Below, piece by piece: positions 42,223 through 50,569 of a stretch of 64,000 bases of DNA. This stretch comes from Halobacillus sp. Marseille-Q1614 (GTDB taxonomy: Bacteria > Bacillota > Bacilli > Bacillales > Halobacillaceae): contig NZ_CADDWH010000001.1 of the NCBI RefSeq assembly GCF_902809865.1, forward strand, positions 2,914,001 to 2,978,000. Direction: 5' to 3'. The notes beneath the pieces were generated by a model that had not been told where the DNA came from, made no database searches, and saw nothing but the letters and a program-made list of their open reading frames with translations. Each line of letters begins with the position of its first letter. The first letter of the stretch is position 1. Made by a program: the position numbers and the translations under genes.

Positions 42223-43126
42223 CCTCTCCTATCAAATCAAGAAATTTATCTTCCAGCGTCGAGCGTCTTACGGTCACGCTGTATATTTTGATGTTGTGGT
42301 TAACCATTTCCTGTACATAAAGAGGGATTTCTTCCCTTTGAGCCGTAAAGATCAATTCATTCTTCTGCCTTTGAACCTTACCGCCCTTTTTCCTAAAAAT
42401 TTCTTCCGCTTCCTCAACCGGCGAAGCCTCTATAATCACTTCTTTCTGATCAGATTCCCCAAGCACCTCATGAACAGGCTGAATGGAAATTAGTTCACCA
42501 TTTTTAATGATGCCGATACGGTCACACATCATTTCCATTTCAGATAAAATATGGCTGGACACAATCACCGATACTCCAGACTCCTCTGCCAGCCTTCTAA
42601 TATAGGACCGGATCTCACGGATTCCGGATGGATCAAGTCCGTTGGTCGGCTCATCTAAAATAAGAACCGAAGGATTATGTAATAATGCCTGCGCTATTCC
42701 AAGCCGCTGTCTCATTCCTAAAGAGTATTTTGATACTTTTTCCTTCATCCTGTTTTCAAGCCCTACCAGCCGAATCACTTCTTCCACTCGCCCTTTACTA
42801 ATACCGGGGATCATCCGGCTGTAATGAACCAAATTTTTATACCCGCTCATAAACGGGTACATTTCCGGATTTTCTACAATTCCTCCTACATGACGAATCG
42901 CTTTTTTAAAATCTTTTTTCACACTATGACCTTTAATGATCACGTCCCCATCGGTCATGCTTATCAGGCCGGCCATCATCCGAATGGTCGTCGTCTTCCC
43001 AGCTCCATTAGGACCAAGAAACCCAAACACCTCTCCCTCGAATATTTCAAAATCCAAGCCTTTAATAATTGGTTTTCCTTTAATTGTCTTCTTCAGACCT
43101 TTTAACTGCATGACGCCTTCCGACAT
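42209..43126 (-). CDS. ABC transporter ATP-binding protein
   Basis: 305 residues. Walker A is GPNGAGKTTT (about 35-44), the signature is SLGMRQRLGIAQ (about 138-149), and Walker B with D-loop is LILDEPTNGLDP, all complete. The C-terminal 80 residues are the extra domain common in BcrA/YhcH-type exporters. It is first in a unit with the permease and probably the DUF4064 gene. No two-component or GntR gene is adjacent, so control is unknown. Confidence 0.92.
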   Translation of the reverse strand: MSEGVMQLKGLKKTIKGKPIIKGLDFEIFEGEVFGFLGPNGAGKTTTIRMMAGLISMTDGDVIIKGHSVKKDFKKAIRHVGGIVENPEMYPFMSGYKNLVHYSRMIPGISKGRVEEVIRLVGLENRMKEKVSKYSLGMRQRLGIAQALLHNPSVLILDEPTNGLDPSGIREIRSYIRRLAEESGVSVIVSSHILSEMEMMCDRIGIIKNGELISIQPVHEVLGESDQKEVIIEASPVEEAEEIFRKKGGKVQRQKNELIFTAQREEIPLYVQEMVNHNIKIYSVTVRRSTLEDKFLDLIGEGAIE

Positions 43127-43316
43127 CTAACCCGCTCCTTCGCTCAACTGTTTCCAAACTATTTTACGATTTATTATGAATTACGTTTCACCTTTTTAAA
43201 AATAAGGTTCCAGCTAATATTTATTCCGGTACAGAGAATACTGATTCTATCAATGGATATAGAAGGTTTTCTTTGATAAAATTTAAATAAATCCTTTAAG
43301 GAAGGGGGAATTTATC

Positions 43317-44447
43317 ATGAAAATTGTCTCAATTGAACCAACCCCGAGCCCGCACTCAATGAAAATAAATTTAAACGAAGAACTGCCGGCAGGAGAAACC
43401 CACAACTATAAAAAAGAGGAAGTTGATAACGGGGCTCCTGGCTTTGTTCATGAACTTTTTCAAATAGACGGCGTTAAAGGCTTATACCATGTCGCCGACT
43501 TTATTGCGCTTGAGCGCAGCCCTAAAACAGCCTGGGAAGAAATTCTTCCAAAAGTACGGGGCGTGTTTGGCTCCGAACAACATGTAGAACCAGCAGAAAA
43601 TCAGCAAACGCCCGATGATTCTTTTGGGGAAGTAAAAGTATTTGTACAAATGTTTAGAGGAATCCCGATGCAGGTTAAGCTTGAAGAAGGCGATGAAGAA
43701 AAACGTGTCGGCCTTCCTGAACGATTTATGGATGCAGCGATGGAAGCGTCTCCAGCTTCTCCCAACATGATTATGGAGCGAAAATGGGTAGAGCAGAACC
43801 CTCGTTATGGAGATGCAGAAGAAATTGGAGAACAAGTGAAAGATGAGCTCTCAGCAAGCTACGACGAAGCACGCCTGAAAGAGCTTGTTAAACAAGCGTT
43901 TGACCAAGATTTAAATGAGCCATCAGAACCGAAAAAAATAAAGGTGTCTTTAGAAACGATGGACAACCCGGACTGGAAGGTAAGGTATGCCGCCCTTGAT
44001 CGAATGGATCCGACCATTGAGGACCTTCCCGTCCTGGATAAAGCACTGGATGATGAAAAAGCTTCCATCCGCCGCTTAGCCACAGCTTATCTGGGAATGA
44101 TCGAAGAACCAGAAGTCCTTCCCTCTTTATATAAAGCTCTGGAGGATAAAACAGTAACTGTCCGCAGAACAGCCGGTGACTGCTTATCTGATTTAGGGTT
44201 TAAAGAAGCGATGTCAAAGGTTATCGAAACGCTAAAAGACCCGAACCGATTAGTCAGATGGCGGGCGGCTATGTTTCTCTATGAATTAGGAGACGAAACA
44301 GCCTTGCCAGCACTTAAAGAAGCCAGTAATGATCCTGAATTTGAGGTGCGCCTGCAGGTCAACATGGCGATTGAAAGAATTGAAGGCGGAGAGGAAGCCA
44401 AAGGTTCCGTCTGGCACCAGATGACTCAAGCGACTAAACAAAAATAA
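43317..44447 (+). CDS. CvfC-like protein: NifU N-terminal-like domain plus HEAT repeats
   Basis: 376 residues. The first 85 residues (MKIVSIEPTPSPHSMKINLN to about FIALERSPKTAWEEILP) match the Nfu/NifU N-terminal scaffold domain. The second half (about 205-360) is HEAT-like, with repeated units such as DWKVRYAALDRM, KASIRRLATAYLGM, TVRRTAGDCLSDLG and RLVRWRAAMFLYELG. This layout is that of the conserved virulence factor C family (YpgR in Bacillus). Molecular function is not settled; links to Fe-S or tRNA modification are proposed by domain content only. It lies 18 bases before brxA, so they are probably one operon. Confidence 0.87.
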   Translation: MKIVSIEPTPSPHSMKINLNEELPAGETHNYKKEEVDNGAPGFVHELFQIDGVKGLYHVADFIALERSPKTAWEEILPKVRGVFGSEQHVEPAENQQTPDDSFGEVKVFVQMFRGIPMQVKLEEGDEEKRVGLPERFMDAAMEASPASPNMIMERKWVEQNPRYGDAEEIGEQVKDELSASYDEARLKELVKQAFDQDLNEPSEPKKIKVSLETMDNPDWKVRYAALDRMDPTIEDLPVLDKALDDEKASIRRLATAYLGMIEEPEVLPSLYKALEDKTVTVRRTAGDCLSDLGFKEAMSKVIETLKDPNRLVRWRAAMFLYELGDETALPALKEASNDPEFEVRLQVNMAIERIEGGEEAKGSVWHQMTQATKQK

Positions 44448-44465
44448 ACAGGAGGAGTTCATTTT

Positions 44466-44894
44466 ATGAATCCATATGAAGCTTATATGAAAGAGATCTC
44501 TCAGCCAATGCGTGAAGAACTGACGAACGCGGGTTTCACAGAGCTCACCACACCGGAAGAAGTTGATGAGTTTATCAGCACAACAGAAGGAACTGCCCTC
44601 GTTTTCGTTAATTCAGTGTGTGGATGTGCAGCAGGCCTTGCCCGCCCTTCCGCCCGCGAATCGTTAAACTTTGAGAAAAAGCCGGACCAGCTGGTAACTG
44701 TATTCGCCGGCCAGGACCGCGAAGCGACAAGCCGCGTGCGTGAATATTTTGAAGGGTATGAGCCGTCTTCCCCTTCTATTGCCTTATTGAAAAAGGGCCA
44801 GGTCGTTCACTTTATTCCCCGTGAAGAGATTGAAGATCACGAAGTCGAAGAAATTACTCAAAACCTTAAGAATGCATACGAGCAATACTGCTGA
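44466..44894 (+). CDS. brxA: Bacilliredoxin BrxA (YphP)
   Basis: 142 residues, thioredoxin-like fold with the CGC active site in NSVCGCAAGLARP (about residues 52-54). It removes bacillithiol from S-bacillithiolated proteins, an oxidative-stress repair step. The length and the N-terminal YEAYMKEISQPMREELT match BrxA/BrxB. GGAGG precedes the ATG. Downstream its terminator arm AAAACTCCGCTTAAAG (44899-44914) is separated from its partner by repeat A copy 2. Confidence 0.94.
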   Translation: MNPYEAYMKEISQPMREELTNAGFTELTTPEEVDEFISTTEGTALVFVNSVCGCAAGLARPSARESLNFEKKPDQLVTVFAGQDREATSRVREYFEGYEPSSPSIALLKKGQVVHFIPREEIEDHEVEEITQNLKNAYEQYC

Positions 44895-44898
44895 TTAA

Positions 44899-45282
44899 AA
44901 ACTCCGCTTAAAGCGAGGCCACTGAAAAACCGAAGATCTGTGAAAGGTAGAATTTTTAAAAGCGGTCTGGAATTTAAATTCCAGACCGCTTTTCTTCTAA
45001 TTTTAAGAGATTTGTGCCCTCTATTCTTTCATAAATTTATTACTTTCATTGTGCAAGAAAAAAGAGTGACTTCTGTTAATTACACGATGAGCGATCGGTG
45101 GTGACACCTGCGGGAACAGCGCGAGCCGAAGGTACACTTGGTCAAGTGATCTTCTTGACCAAGTTAGCTGAGGCCGTGCCCGCGGCAAGCATCCACCGAC
45201 AAGCGGTTCGGAACAACAAACTTTAACAGCTCTTTTAGATTAGAGAGGACTTTTTAGCTTCCTTTAAGCGGAGTTTTTTTAA
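44899..45282. repeat. Repeat A copy 2, inserted in the loop of the brxA terminator
   Basis: AAAACTCCGCTTAAAG (44899-44914) and CTTTAAGCGGAGTTTTTTT (about 45264-45282) are the two arms of an intrinsic terminator, held about 350 bases apart. The insert starts GGCCACTGAAAAACCGAAGATCTG like copy 1. It then carries a perfect hairpin AGCGGTCTGGAATT/AATTCCAGACCGCT (about 44963-44993) absent from copy 1, lacks the protein-tail segment of copy 1, and continues with the GC-rich core (about 45085-45250) nearly identical to copy 1. The right end is cut at GGACTTTTT. 45285-45449 is AT-rich with nothing recognisable. Confidence 0.75.
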
Positions 45283-45449
45283 CGCGAACGAATTCAAATT
45301 CACTTCTTTTTAAAAAGATTATCCCGTATATCGAATCGTTTTCACAGAAACCGCTCATCTCCAAACTATTTCCCCTATCTCCTTTCAGGTTTTTTTACCT
45401 ACTACTATTCTATCTTTTTATAAAATTCAGATATTAACCCTGTATTATG

Positions 45450-45497
45450 TTTACGCTTACATTTTTATCCTGTATACTTAAATTCGAAACGTTTCAC
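45450..45497 (+). promoter_or_regulatory. Promoter plus LacI/CcpA-like operator of the secreted glycosidase-like gene
   Basis: TTTACG (45450-45455), 17 bases, TATACT (45473-45478), then the perfect palindrome GAAACGTTTC (45486-45495) in the expected transcript-start region. The palindrome has the form of a LacI-family operator and is close to cre sites, so sugar-linked repression is likely. Confidence 0.6.
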
Positions 45498-45522
45498 CAA
45501 TTCATATAAAGGAGTGTTATAT

Positions 45523-46872
45523 TTGAAAAAAACTTTACTTGCACTTACTGTTCTGCTGCTTATCATGGGCTCATTTGGTACAGCTTCGTTCGCTCACCCC
45601 TCTGATAAAGGAAAAGAGAAGGCCCTTTCCACACAGCTTGAAGCCATTTCTAAACAAACTTACCGCTACTTTGAAGAATTCACAGACGAAAATACCGGTC
45701 TTACATACGATGCTGTTCGAACTGATAACGGTGAGATCGACCCTGCCAAGCACACTTCCCCTACAAACATTGGTATGTATTTCATGAGTACAATTGCTGC
45801 TGAAGAAGCAGGTACACTTACAGAAGAAGAAGCTGTTTCTAAGATTAAGACTACTTTAGATACATTAGAAGATATGGAAAAATGGAACGGGCTTTTCTAC
45901 AACTGGTATTACACGGATGACGGCTCCCTCATGACGGATTGGGGCCAGTTTATCTCTACAGTTGATAATGGGTGGCTGTCTGCTGGACTGATTGTTGCAG
46001 GACAGGCTTACCCTGAACTATATGAACAAACAAGCCAGATCGTTGAAGAGATGGACTACTCCACCCTTTACGATACGGAAGTCGGCCAAATGCGTGGAGG
46101 CTATGATGCCGTTACGGATAGTATGACAGCTCACCACTACGGAGCTTTTTATACAGAGCCCCGTGTCGCAAGTTATTTAGCTATCGGTAAAGAAGACGTG
46201 CCAAAAACTCACTGGTGGAAAATGCATCGTACTATGCCAGCCGAGTGGGATTGGCAGTCACAAACACCTGAAGGTTATACAGAAGTTTATGACGGTATCG
46301 AAGTATTTGAAGGACACTATAGCTATAATGACACAAAATACGTTCCAAGCTGGGGTGGCAGCATGTTTGAAGCTCTAATGCCAGCTCTGGTCCTTAAAGA
46401 AAAAGAACTAGGCAAAAACGCCCTCGGGTTAAATAACCAGCGTCATGTCGATATTCAAATTGAATATGCGAAGGAGCAGGGATACGAAGCCTGGGGAATG
46501 TCTCCGGCAGCTACTCCCGATAACTACAAAGAATTCGGAGTGGCTCCTCTAGGCCACGAAGGTTACGGAGCTGATGGAACAGTGACTCCACATGCCACCT
46601 TTTTAGCTTTAGAATACGCACCGCTTGAAGCCTTTGAAAATATTAAAACATTAAAGAACCTTGGAACCTATGGAAAGTATGGTTTCCTTGACTCTGTGAA
46701 TGTAGAAACCGGCGAAGTGACAAATGCTTATCTCGCGCTGGATCAAGGAATGAGTATCGTATCGATTGCCAACTACCTCCATGATGGAGTCATCAGAGAT
46801 TACTTCCACCAGGACAACATTGGTAAAAAACCTGAAGACCTGCTTGAAAGAGAAACTTTTTCTATTAAATAA
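45523..46872 (+). CDS. Secreted glucoamylase-like (PF10091-type) protein
   Basis: About 449 residues with a signal peptide (KKTLLALTVLLLIMGSFGTASFA, cleaved before HPSDK). The mature protein is a probable alpha/alpha toroid: FEEFTDENTGLTYDAVRTD, GLFYNWYYTDDG, STVDNGWLSAGLIVA, SWGGSMFEALMP and GMSPAATPDNYKEFGV followed by DGTVTPHATFLALEYAP. These recall the Glycoamylase domain of beta-glucan-active enzymes (GH144-like). The identity is moderate and the substrate unknown. The start is TTG 45523 after AAAGGAG. It is monocistronic, with its own promoter and a likely sugar-responsive operator. Confidence 0.75.
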   Translation: MKKTLLALTVLLLIMGSFGTASFAHPSDKGKEKALSTQLEAISKQTYRYFEEFTDENTGLTYDAVRTDNGEIDPAKHTSPTNIGMYFMSTIAAEEAGTLTEEEAVSKIKTTLDTLEDMEKWNGLFYNWYYTDDGSLMTDWGQFISTVDNGWLSAGLIVAGQAYPELYEQTSQIVEEMDYSTLYDTEVGQMRGGYDAVTDSMTAHHYGAFYTEPRVASYLAIGKEDVPKTHWWKMHRTMPAEWDWQSQTPEGYTEVYDGIEVFEGHYSYNDTKYVPSWGGSMFEALMPALVLKEKELGKNALGLNNQRHVDIQIEYAKEQGYEAWGMSPAATPDNYKEFGVAPLGHEGYGADGTVTPHATFLALEYAPLEAFENIKTLKNLGTYGKYGFLDSVNVETGEVTNAYLALDQGMSIVSIANYLHDGVIRDYFHQDNIGKKPEDLLERETFSIK

Positions 46873-46885
46873 AATCACCTGATTC

Positions 46886-46920
46886 AGGCTGTCGAGCAAA
46901 TCTCGACAGCCTTATTTATT
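46886..46920 (+). terminator. Terminator of the glucoamylase-like gene
   Basis: AGGCTGTCGAG/CTCGACAGCCT stem, then TTATTTATTT. The stem sequence is nearly that of the terminator at 21.33 kb and of the hairpin opening repeat B. Confidence 0.75.
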
Positions 46921-46944
46921 TGGTCTTCAATACTTTTCATACCC

Positions 46945-47085
46945 TGCTCCGGGAGTGAGGACCGCTTCGCTTTCCCCGGACGAACGCCCGCCCCTCCTCG
47001 TGAAGCCCACTCCTCTTGGTCTTGGATCACCCGGTTTTTCTCAGGAGTCTCACGGTCTTCTTCACTTCCTGCGCCACCGAGAAAA
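46945..47085. repeat. GC-rich core repeat, reverse orientation
   Basis: CTGCTCCGGGAGTGAGGACC, GCTTCGCTTTCCCCGGACG, CTTGGTCTTGGATCACC and CAGGAGTCTCACGG follow in the same order as at 63.10-63.23 kb. In the other orientation they match GAGACTCCTG...GATCCAAGACC at 17.2 kb. It occupies the gap 46921-47210, with no gene. Confidence 0.65.
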
Positions 47086-47210
47086 GAATTTTTTTCTTCT
47101 TATTTTATTCATTGATAAGGATAGCTTATCAGTTTCGATTAAAAACCAGTATTCCTCTTATCTCTTTATTTTTCATATAATAAAAATAACTCGTACAGAA
47201 AGAAGGAATA

Positions 47211-47975
47211 ATGATGGATCCGATTAAAAAGCAGGCCCAGCAGACCTTTTCCAAAAATAAAGAAGCTTATGTAACGAGCGAAACCCATAGGAATAAGAAT
47301 GATTTACAAGCGATTACGGACTGGCTGAATCCTCAAGCCTCATGGACAGTCTTAGATATTGCAACAGGCGGCGGGCATGTCGCTAAGCAATTAAGCCCTG
47401 ATGTGAAAGCCGTCATAGCCGCCGATCTTACGAAAGACATGCTCAGCCATACGGCTAAATACCTTCAGCGGCTATCCAATGTATATTATGTCATTGCTGA
47501 TGCAGAACAGCTCCCTTTTATTGAAGAATCTTTTGACGCTGTAACCTGCCGGATTGCGCCTCATCATTTCCCTAACCCTGACCGGTTTATTCAAGAAGTC
47601 CATCGTGTATTAAAGCCAGGCGGTTCCTTCATAATGGTCGATAATATTGCGCCTGAAGACGATGTCTTGGATAAATTTTATAATACTTTTGAAAAAATGC
47701 GGGATTTCAGTCACCACCGCGCGTTAAAAGTATCCGAATGGAAAGACTTCATGCAAGACAGCCGGCTTTCTGTGAAACAGGAAATCGTCCGTAAGAAGAC
47801 CCTCCCCTTTAAAGACTGGGCCGAGCGAACCCTGCCCCACAATGAAGTAAAACACGTAAAGAATTTTTTCCTTAATGCCTCACCTAAAGTAAAGTCGTAT
47901 TTTCAGATTAACGAAGATTCCGGCCGTATCCTTGATTTCTCAATTGATGAATGGATGGTCCACTGTACAAAATAA
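47211..47975 (+). CDS. Class I SAM-dependent methyltransferase
   Basis: 254 residues. SAM-binding motif I is VLDIATGGGHVAKQL (about 47-61), followed by AVIAADLTKDML, VIADAEQLPFIEESFDAVTC and RVLKPGGSFIMVD, the UbiE/YcgJ-like order. The C-terminal part is helical and rich in K and F. The acceptor is unknown. AGAAGGAATA precedes two adjacent ATG codons (47211, 47214). Either can start. Confidence 0.88.
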   Translation: MMDPIKKQAQQTFSKNKEAYVTSETHRNKNDLQAITDWLNPQASWTVLDIATGGGHVAKQLSPDVKAVIAADLTKDMLSHTAKYLQRLSNVYYVIADAEQLPFIEESFDAVTCRIAPHHFPNPDRFIQEVHRVLKPGGSFIMVDNIAPEDDVLDKFYNTFEKMRDFSHHRALKVSEWKDFMQDSRLSVKQEIVRKKTLPFKDWAERTLPHNEVKHVKNFFLNASPKVKSYFQINEDSGRILDFSIDEWMVHCTK

Positions 47976-47984
47976 CTTATAATC

Positions 47985-48012
47985 ACCTCCTTTTTATTGA
48001 AGGAGGTTTTTT
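47985..48012 (+). terminator. Terminator of the methyltransferase gene
   Basis: ACCTCCTT/AAGGAGGT with six T. Confidence 0.8.
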
Positions 48013-48076
48013 GTGTTTAATTAGGTTCTTTTAAGGACAGGCTGATGCTAGATAAAGTGAGTTATGAGGTGACGTT

Positions 48077-49405
48077 ATGGATATAGTAACCATGGCCCGG
48101 GTATTATTTGGTTCTTCGATGGCTTTCCACATCATTTACGCAACAATCGGTGTAGGAATTCCCGTCATGATTATTCTGGCTGAGATTATGTACTGGTTTA
48201 AAAAGGATAGAGATTATGCTCTTATGGCACGCCGCTGGACAAAAGGCTTTGCTATTTTATTAGCGGTGTCGATTACATCAGGAACGATTGTGGCCGTACT
48301 GATGTCTTTGCTGTTCCCCAATTTCATGGAAATCGTCGGACAGGTAATCTCGCTGCCTTTCCAAATTGAAATTTTCGCATTCCTCATTGAAGCCGTTTTT
48401 ATGTCGATCTATTTATACGCCGCCGACCGTCTGCCGCAAGGTCTGAGATTCCTGAGCATTACCCTCGTGGCAATCGGTGCAACGGCTTCAGCCATTTTGA
48501 TTACTGATGTACATGCTTGGATGAATACACCGGCTGGGTTTGATATTTCCGAGAATGGCACCATTACGAACGTCAATGTTTGGGAGGCTGTGTTTAACCC
48601 AAGTTTCACGGTAACGGCTATCCACGTTACGCTGTCTGCTTACATGACCGCCGCTTTTTTAATTGCTTCCATCGCAGGCATTCGATTATTGAAAAAGAAT
48701 ATTTCTCAAAACGAACGGCACTATCATAAAAAAGCATTAATGATTGCTTTATACTTTGGTGCTGCTATGTCCCTGGCGACTGCGATTAACGGCCATGAGG
48801 CAGCACAAGTGCTCCACGAGGAGAATCCAAGAAAACTGGCCGCTGCGGAAGGTTTATTTGAAACAACAAGTTATGCCCCTCTTTCTATCGGCGGATATGC
48901 CTCTGCGGAAGAACAGAGGGTAAAATACGCGATTGAAATTCCCTATGCGTTAAGCTTTTTAGCCGGCGACCGGTTCGATACAGAAGTGATTGGTTTAAAC
49001 GAATACCCTGAAGAGCTGTGGCCGCCGCTGTACGTCCATATTCTCTTTAACATCATGGTCGGAATTGGAAGCCTTCTGATTGTTGTCTCTTTTTTAGCGC
49101 TTTTTTGGAAACATGTGTTAAAAAGGGACTTTCCTGGCTTTATTCTCGCCCTTCTTGTTGCAAGCGGACCTTTGGCGATGATTGCGATTGAGGCCGGCTG
49201 GTGTTTCAGCTGTATCGGCCGCCAGCCGTGGACGGTTACAGATGTGCTGAGAACCGATGAAGCTTCTACCAAATCAAACAGTGTCGGCATCTTGTTTGTA
49301 ACCTTTTTAACGATGTATGTTACTTTGCTGTTCGTTACCGGGTTTGTTCTCAGATATTACTTTAAAAGAAATCCCGTTGAAAAGGATTTAGCAGTAAATT
49401 CATAA
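48077..49405 (+). CDS. cydA: Cytochrome bd-type quinol oxidase subunit I (YthA type)
   Basis: 442 residues, about nine membrane helices. The N-terminal SSMAFHIIYATIGVG carries the haem-ligand histidine, and GQPW is seen as CIGRQPWTV (about residue 391), the conserved late motif of CydA. The quinol loop is short, as in Gram-positive and cyanide-insensitive members. It reduces oxygen to water with electrons from menaquinol, with no copper and no proton pumping. In Bacillus this branch is YthA, a second bd oxidase beside CydA proper. It is followed 38 bases on by subunit II. Confidence 0.92.
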   Translation: MDIVTMARVLFGSSMAFHIIYATIGVGIPVMIILAEIMYWFKKDRDYALMARRWTKGFAILLAVSITSGTIVAVLMSLLFPNFMEIVGQVISLPFQIEIFAFLIEAVFMSIYLYAADRLPQGLRFLSITLVAIGATASAILITDVHAWMNTPAGFDISENGTITNVNVWEAVFNPSFTVTAIHVTLSAYMTAAFLIASIAGIRLLKKNISQNERHYHKKALMIALYFGAAMSLATAINGHEAAQVLHEENPRKLAAAEGLFETTSYAPLSIGGYASAEEQRVKYAIEIPYALSFLAGDRFDTEVIGLNEYPEELWPPLYVHILFNIMVGIGSLLIVVSFLALFWKHVLKRDFPGFILALLVASGPLAMIAIEAGWCFSCIGRQPWTVTDVLRTDEASTKSNSVGILFVTFLTMYVTLLFVTGFVLRYYFKRNPVEKDLAVNS

Positions 49406-49442
49406 CTTCCTTAATAAAAAATAGAAAAGAGTGACAGCCAAT

Positions 49443-50468
49443 ATGGAACCCTCAACTTTAGCCATTACGCTCTTATGGAGCCTGCTGTTCATCTATTCCA
49501 TGCTCGGTTCAATGGACTTCGGGGCCGGGTTCTGGGGTATGGTCTATACACATAACAGTCGGACAAGTGCGGCCAATATTGCCAACCGCTTCCTTTCACC
49601 TACATGGGAAGTAACCAACGTGTTTCTCGTCCTTTTTGTCGTATCTCTTGTCAGCTTTTTCCCTTTCGCGACTAATATACTGGGAAGCCTTCTATTAGTC
49701 CCTGTTGGTTTAGGTGTGGTTTTATTAACAATACGTACGACCTTTATGGTATTTGCGAACCATACGAACCGTTATCGAGAAATTTTAAGAATTACTTCTG
49801 GTGTGACAGGATTACTCATCCCTGCACTGCTGGTCAGCATCCTCCCGATTACACTCGGAGGATTTGTAAAGATGGACGGTGAAGTTCCGCAGCTTCTATA
49901 CGGCAAGCTGCTCGTCCATCCAACGCTATATATGCACATCGCCTTTGGCTTAACAACAGAACTCTTTATCTCGGCTGTTTTTCTCATGGATTATGCCAAA
50001 GAAGCGAAAGACTGGTCAGCCTACCATACGTACCGAAAACATGCGTTATGGCTCGGACCTGTATCCATTGTCATTGCTGTTTTAACAATTGGGACGATGC
50101 CGGCTGAAGCATCATGGCTGATTGAAAATATTAAATCAACCCCTATTTGGTTTGGTCTTTCTATTCTGTTCTTCCTTCTTGGCTATGCTTCGCTGTTCAT
50201 TAAGAGGAACGAAAAGCAGGGACTTTCCCGCACGGCTATGGTATTTATTATCATTCAGTATGGAATTGCCATATACGCTTATGGCTCTGCTCACCTGCCG
50301 TACTTAATTTATCCTGACCTTACCGTGGCAGAAACGTTTACTAATACAACGGTTTTTTATAAGCTGCTTATCGTTCATGCCGCAGGATTTGCTATATTAA
50401 TACCGGCCTTCTACCTGTTTTGGAGACTTTTCTTAAAGGATCAGCGATACTTAAAACAACAAGAGTAA
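49443..50468 (+). CDS. cydB: Cytochrome bd-type quinol oxidase subunit II (YthB type)
   Basis: About 341 residues, eight to nine hydrophobic segments. The N-terminal TLLWSLLFIYSMLGSMDFGAGFWGM-like opening is the CydB pattern, with FLSPTWEVTNVFLV next. I start at ATG 49443, which aligns with the usual family beginning. A GTG at 49431 would add four residues. It pairs with CydA to build the oxidase. The small CydX/YthC-like third subunit is not seen before the terminator at 50464. Confidence 0.92.
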   Translation: MEPSTLAITLLWSLLFIYSMLGSMDFGAGFWGMVYTHNSRTSAANIANRFLSPTWEVTNVFLVLFVVSLVSFFPFATNILGSLLLVPVGLGVVLLTIRTTFMVFANHTNRYREILRITSGVTGLLIPALLVSILPITLGGFVKMDGEVPQLLYGKLLVHPTLYMHIAFGLTTELFISAVFLMDYAKEAKDWSAYHTYRKHALWLGPVSIVIAVLTIGTMPAEASWLIENIKSTPIWFGLSILFFLLGYASLFIKRNEKQGLSRTAMVFIIIQYGIAIYAYGSAHLPYLIYPDLTVAETFTNTTVFYKLLIVHAAGFAILIPAFYLFWRLFLKDQRYLKQQE

Positions 50469-50498
50469 GAGCCTCTTCCTCAGAGCTCTTACTTTTTT
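50464..50498 (+). terminator. Terminator of cydAB
   Basis: AGTAAGAGC/GCTCTTACT stem with a T run. It begins at the cydB stop. Confidence 0.8.
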
Positions 50499-50512
50499 TA
50501 GTTGCTGCCTAC

Positions 50513-50539
50513 GTTTACGTCATATCCTCTAAAGGGTAC
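50513..50539 (+). promoter_or_regulatory. Sigma-B-like promoter of glsA
   Basis: GTTTAC (50513-50518), 15 bases, GGGTAC (50534-50539), each one base from the Bacillus sigma-B consensus. 31 bases to the start codon. Confidence 0.6.
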
Positions 50540-50569
50540 ATTTAACTACTAATCACAGGAGGAACGGCT

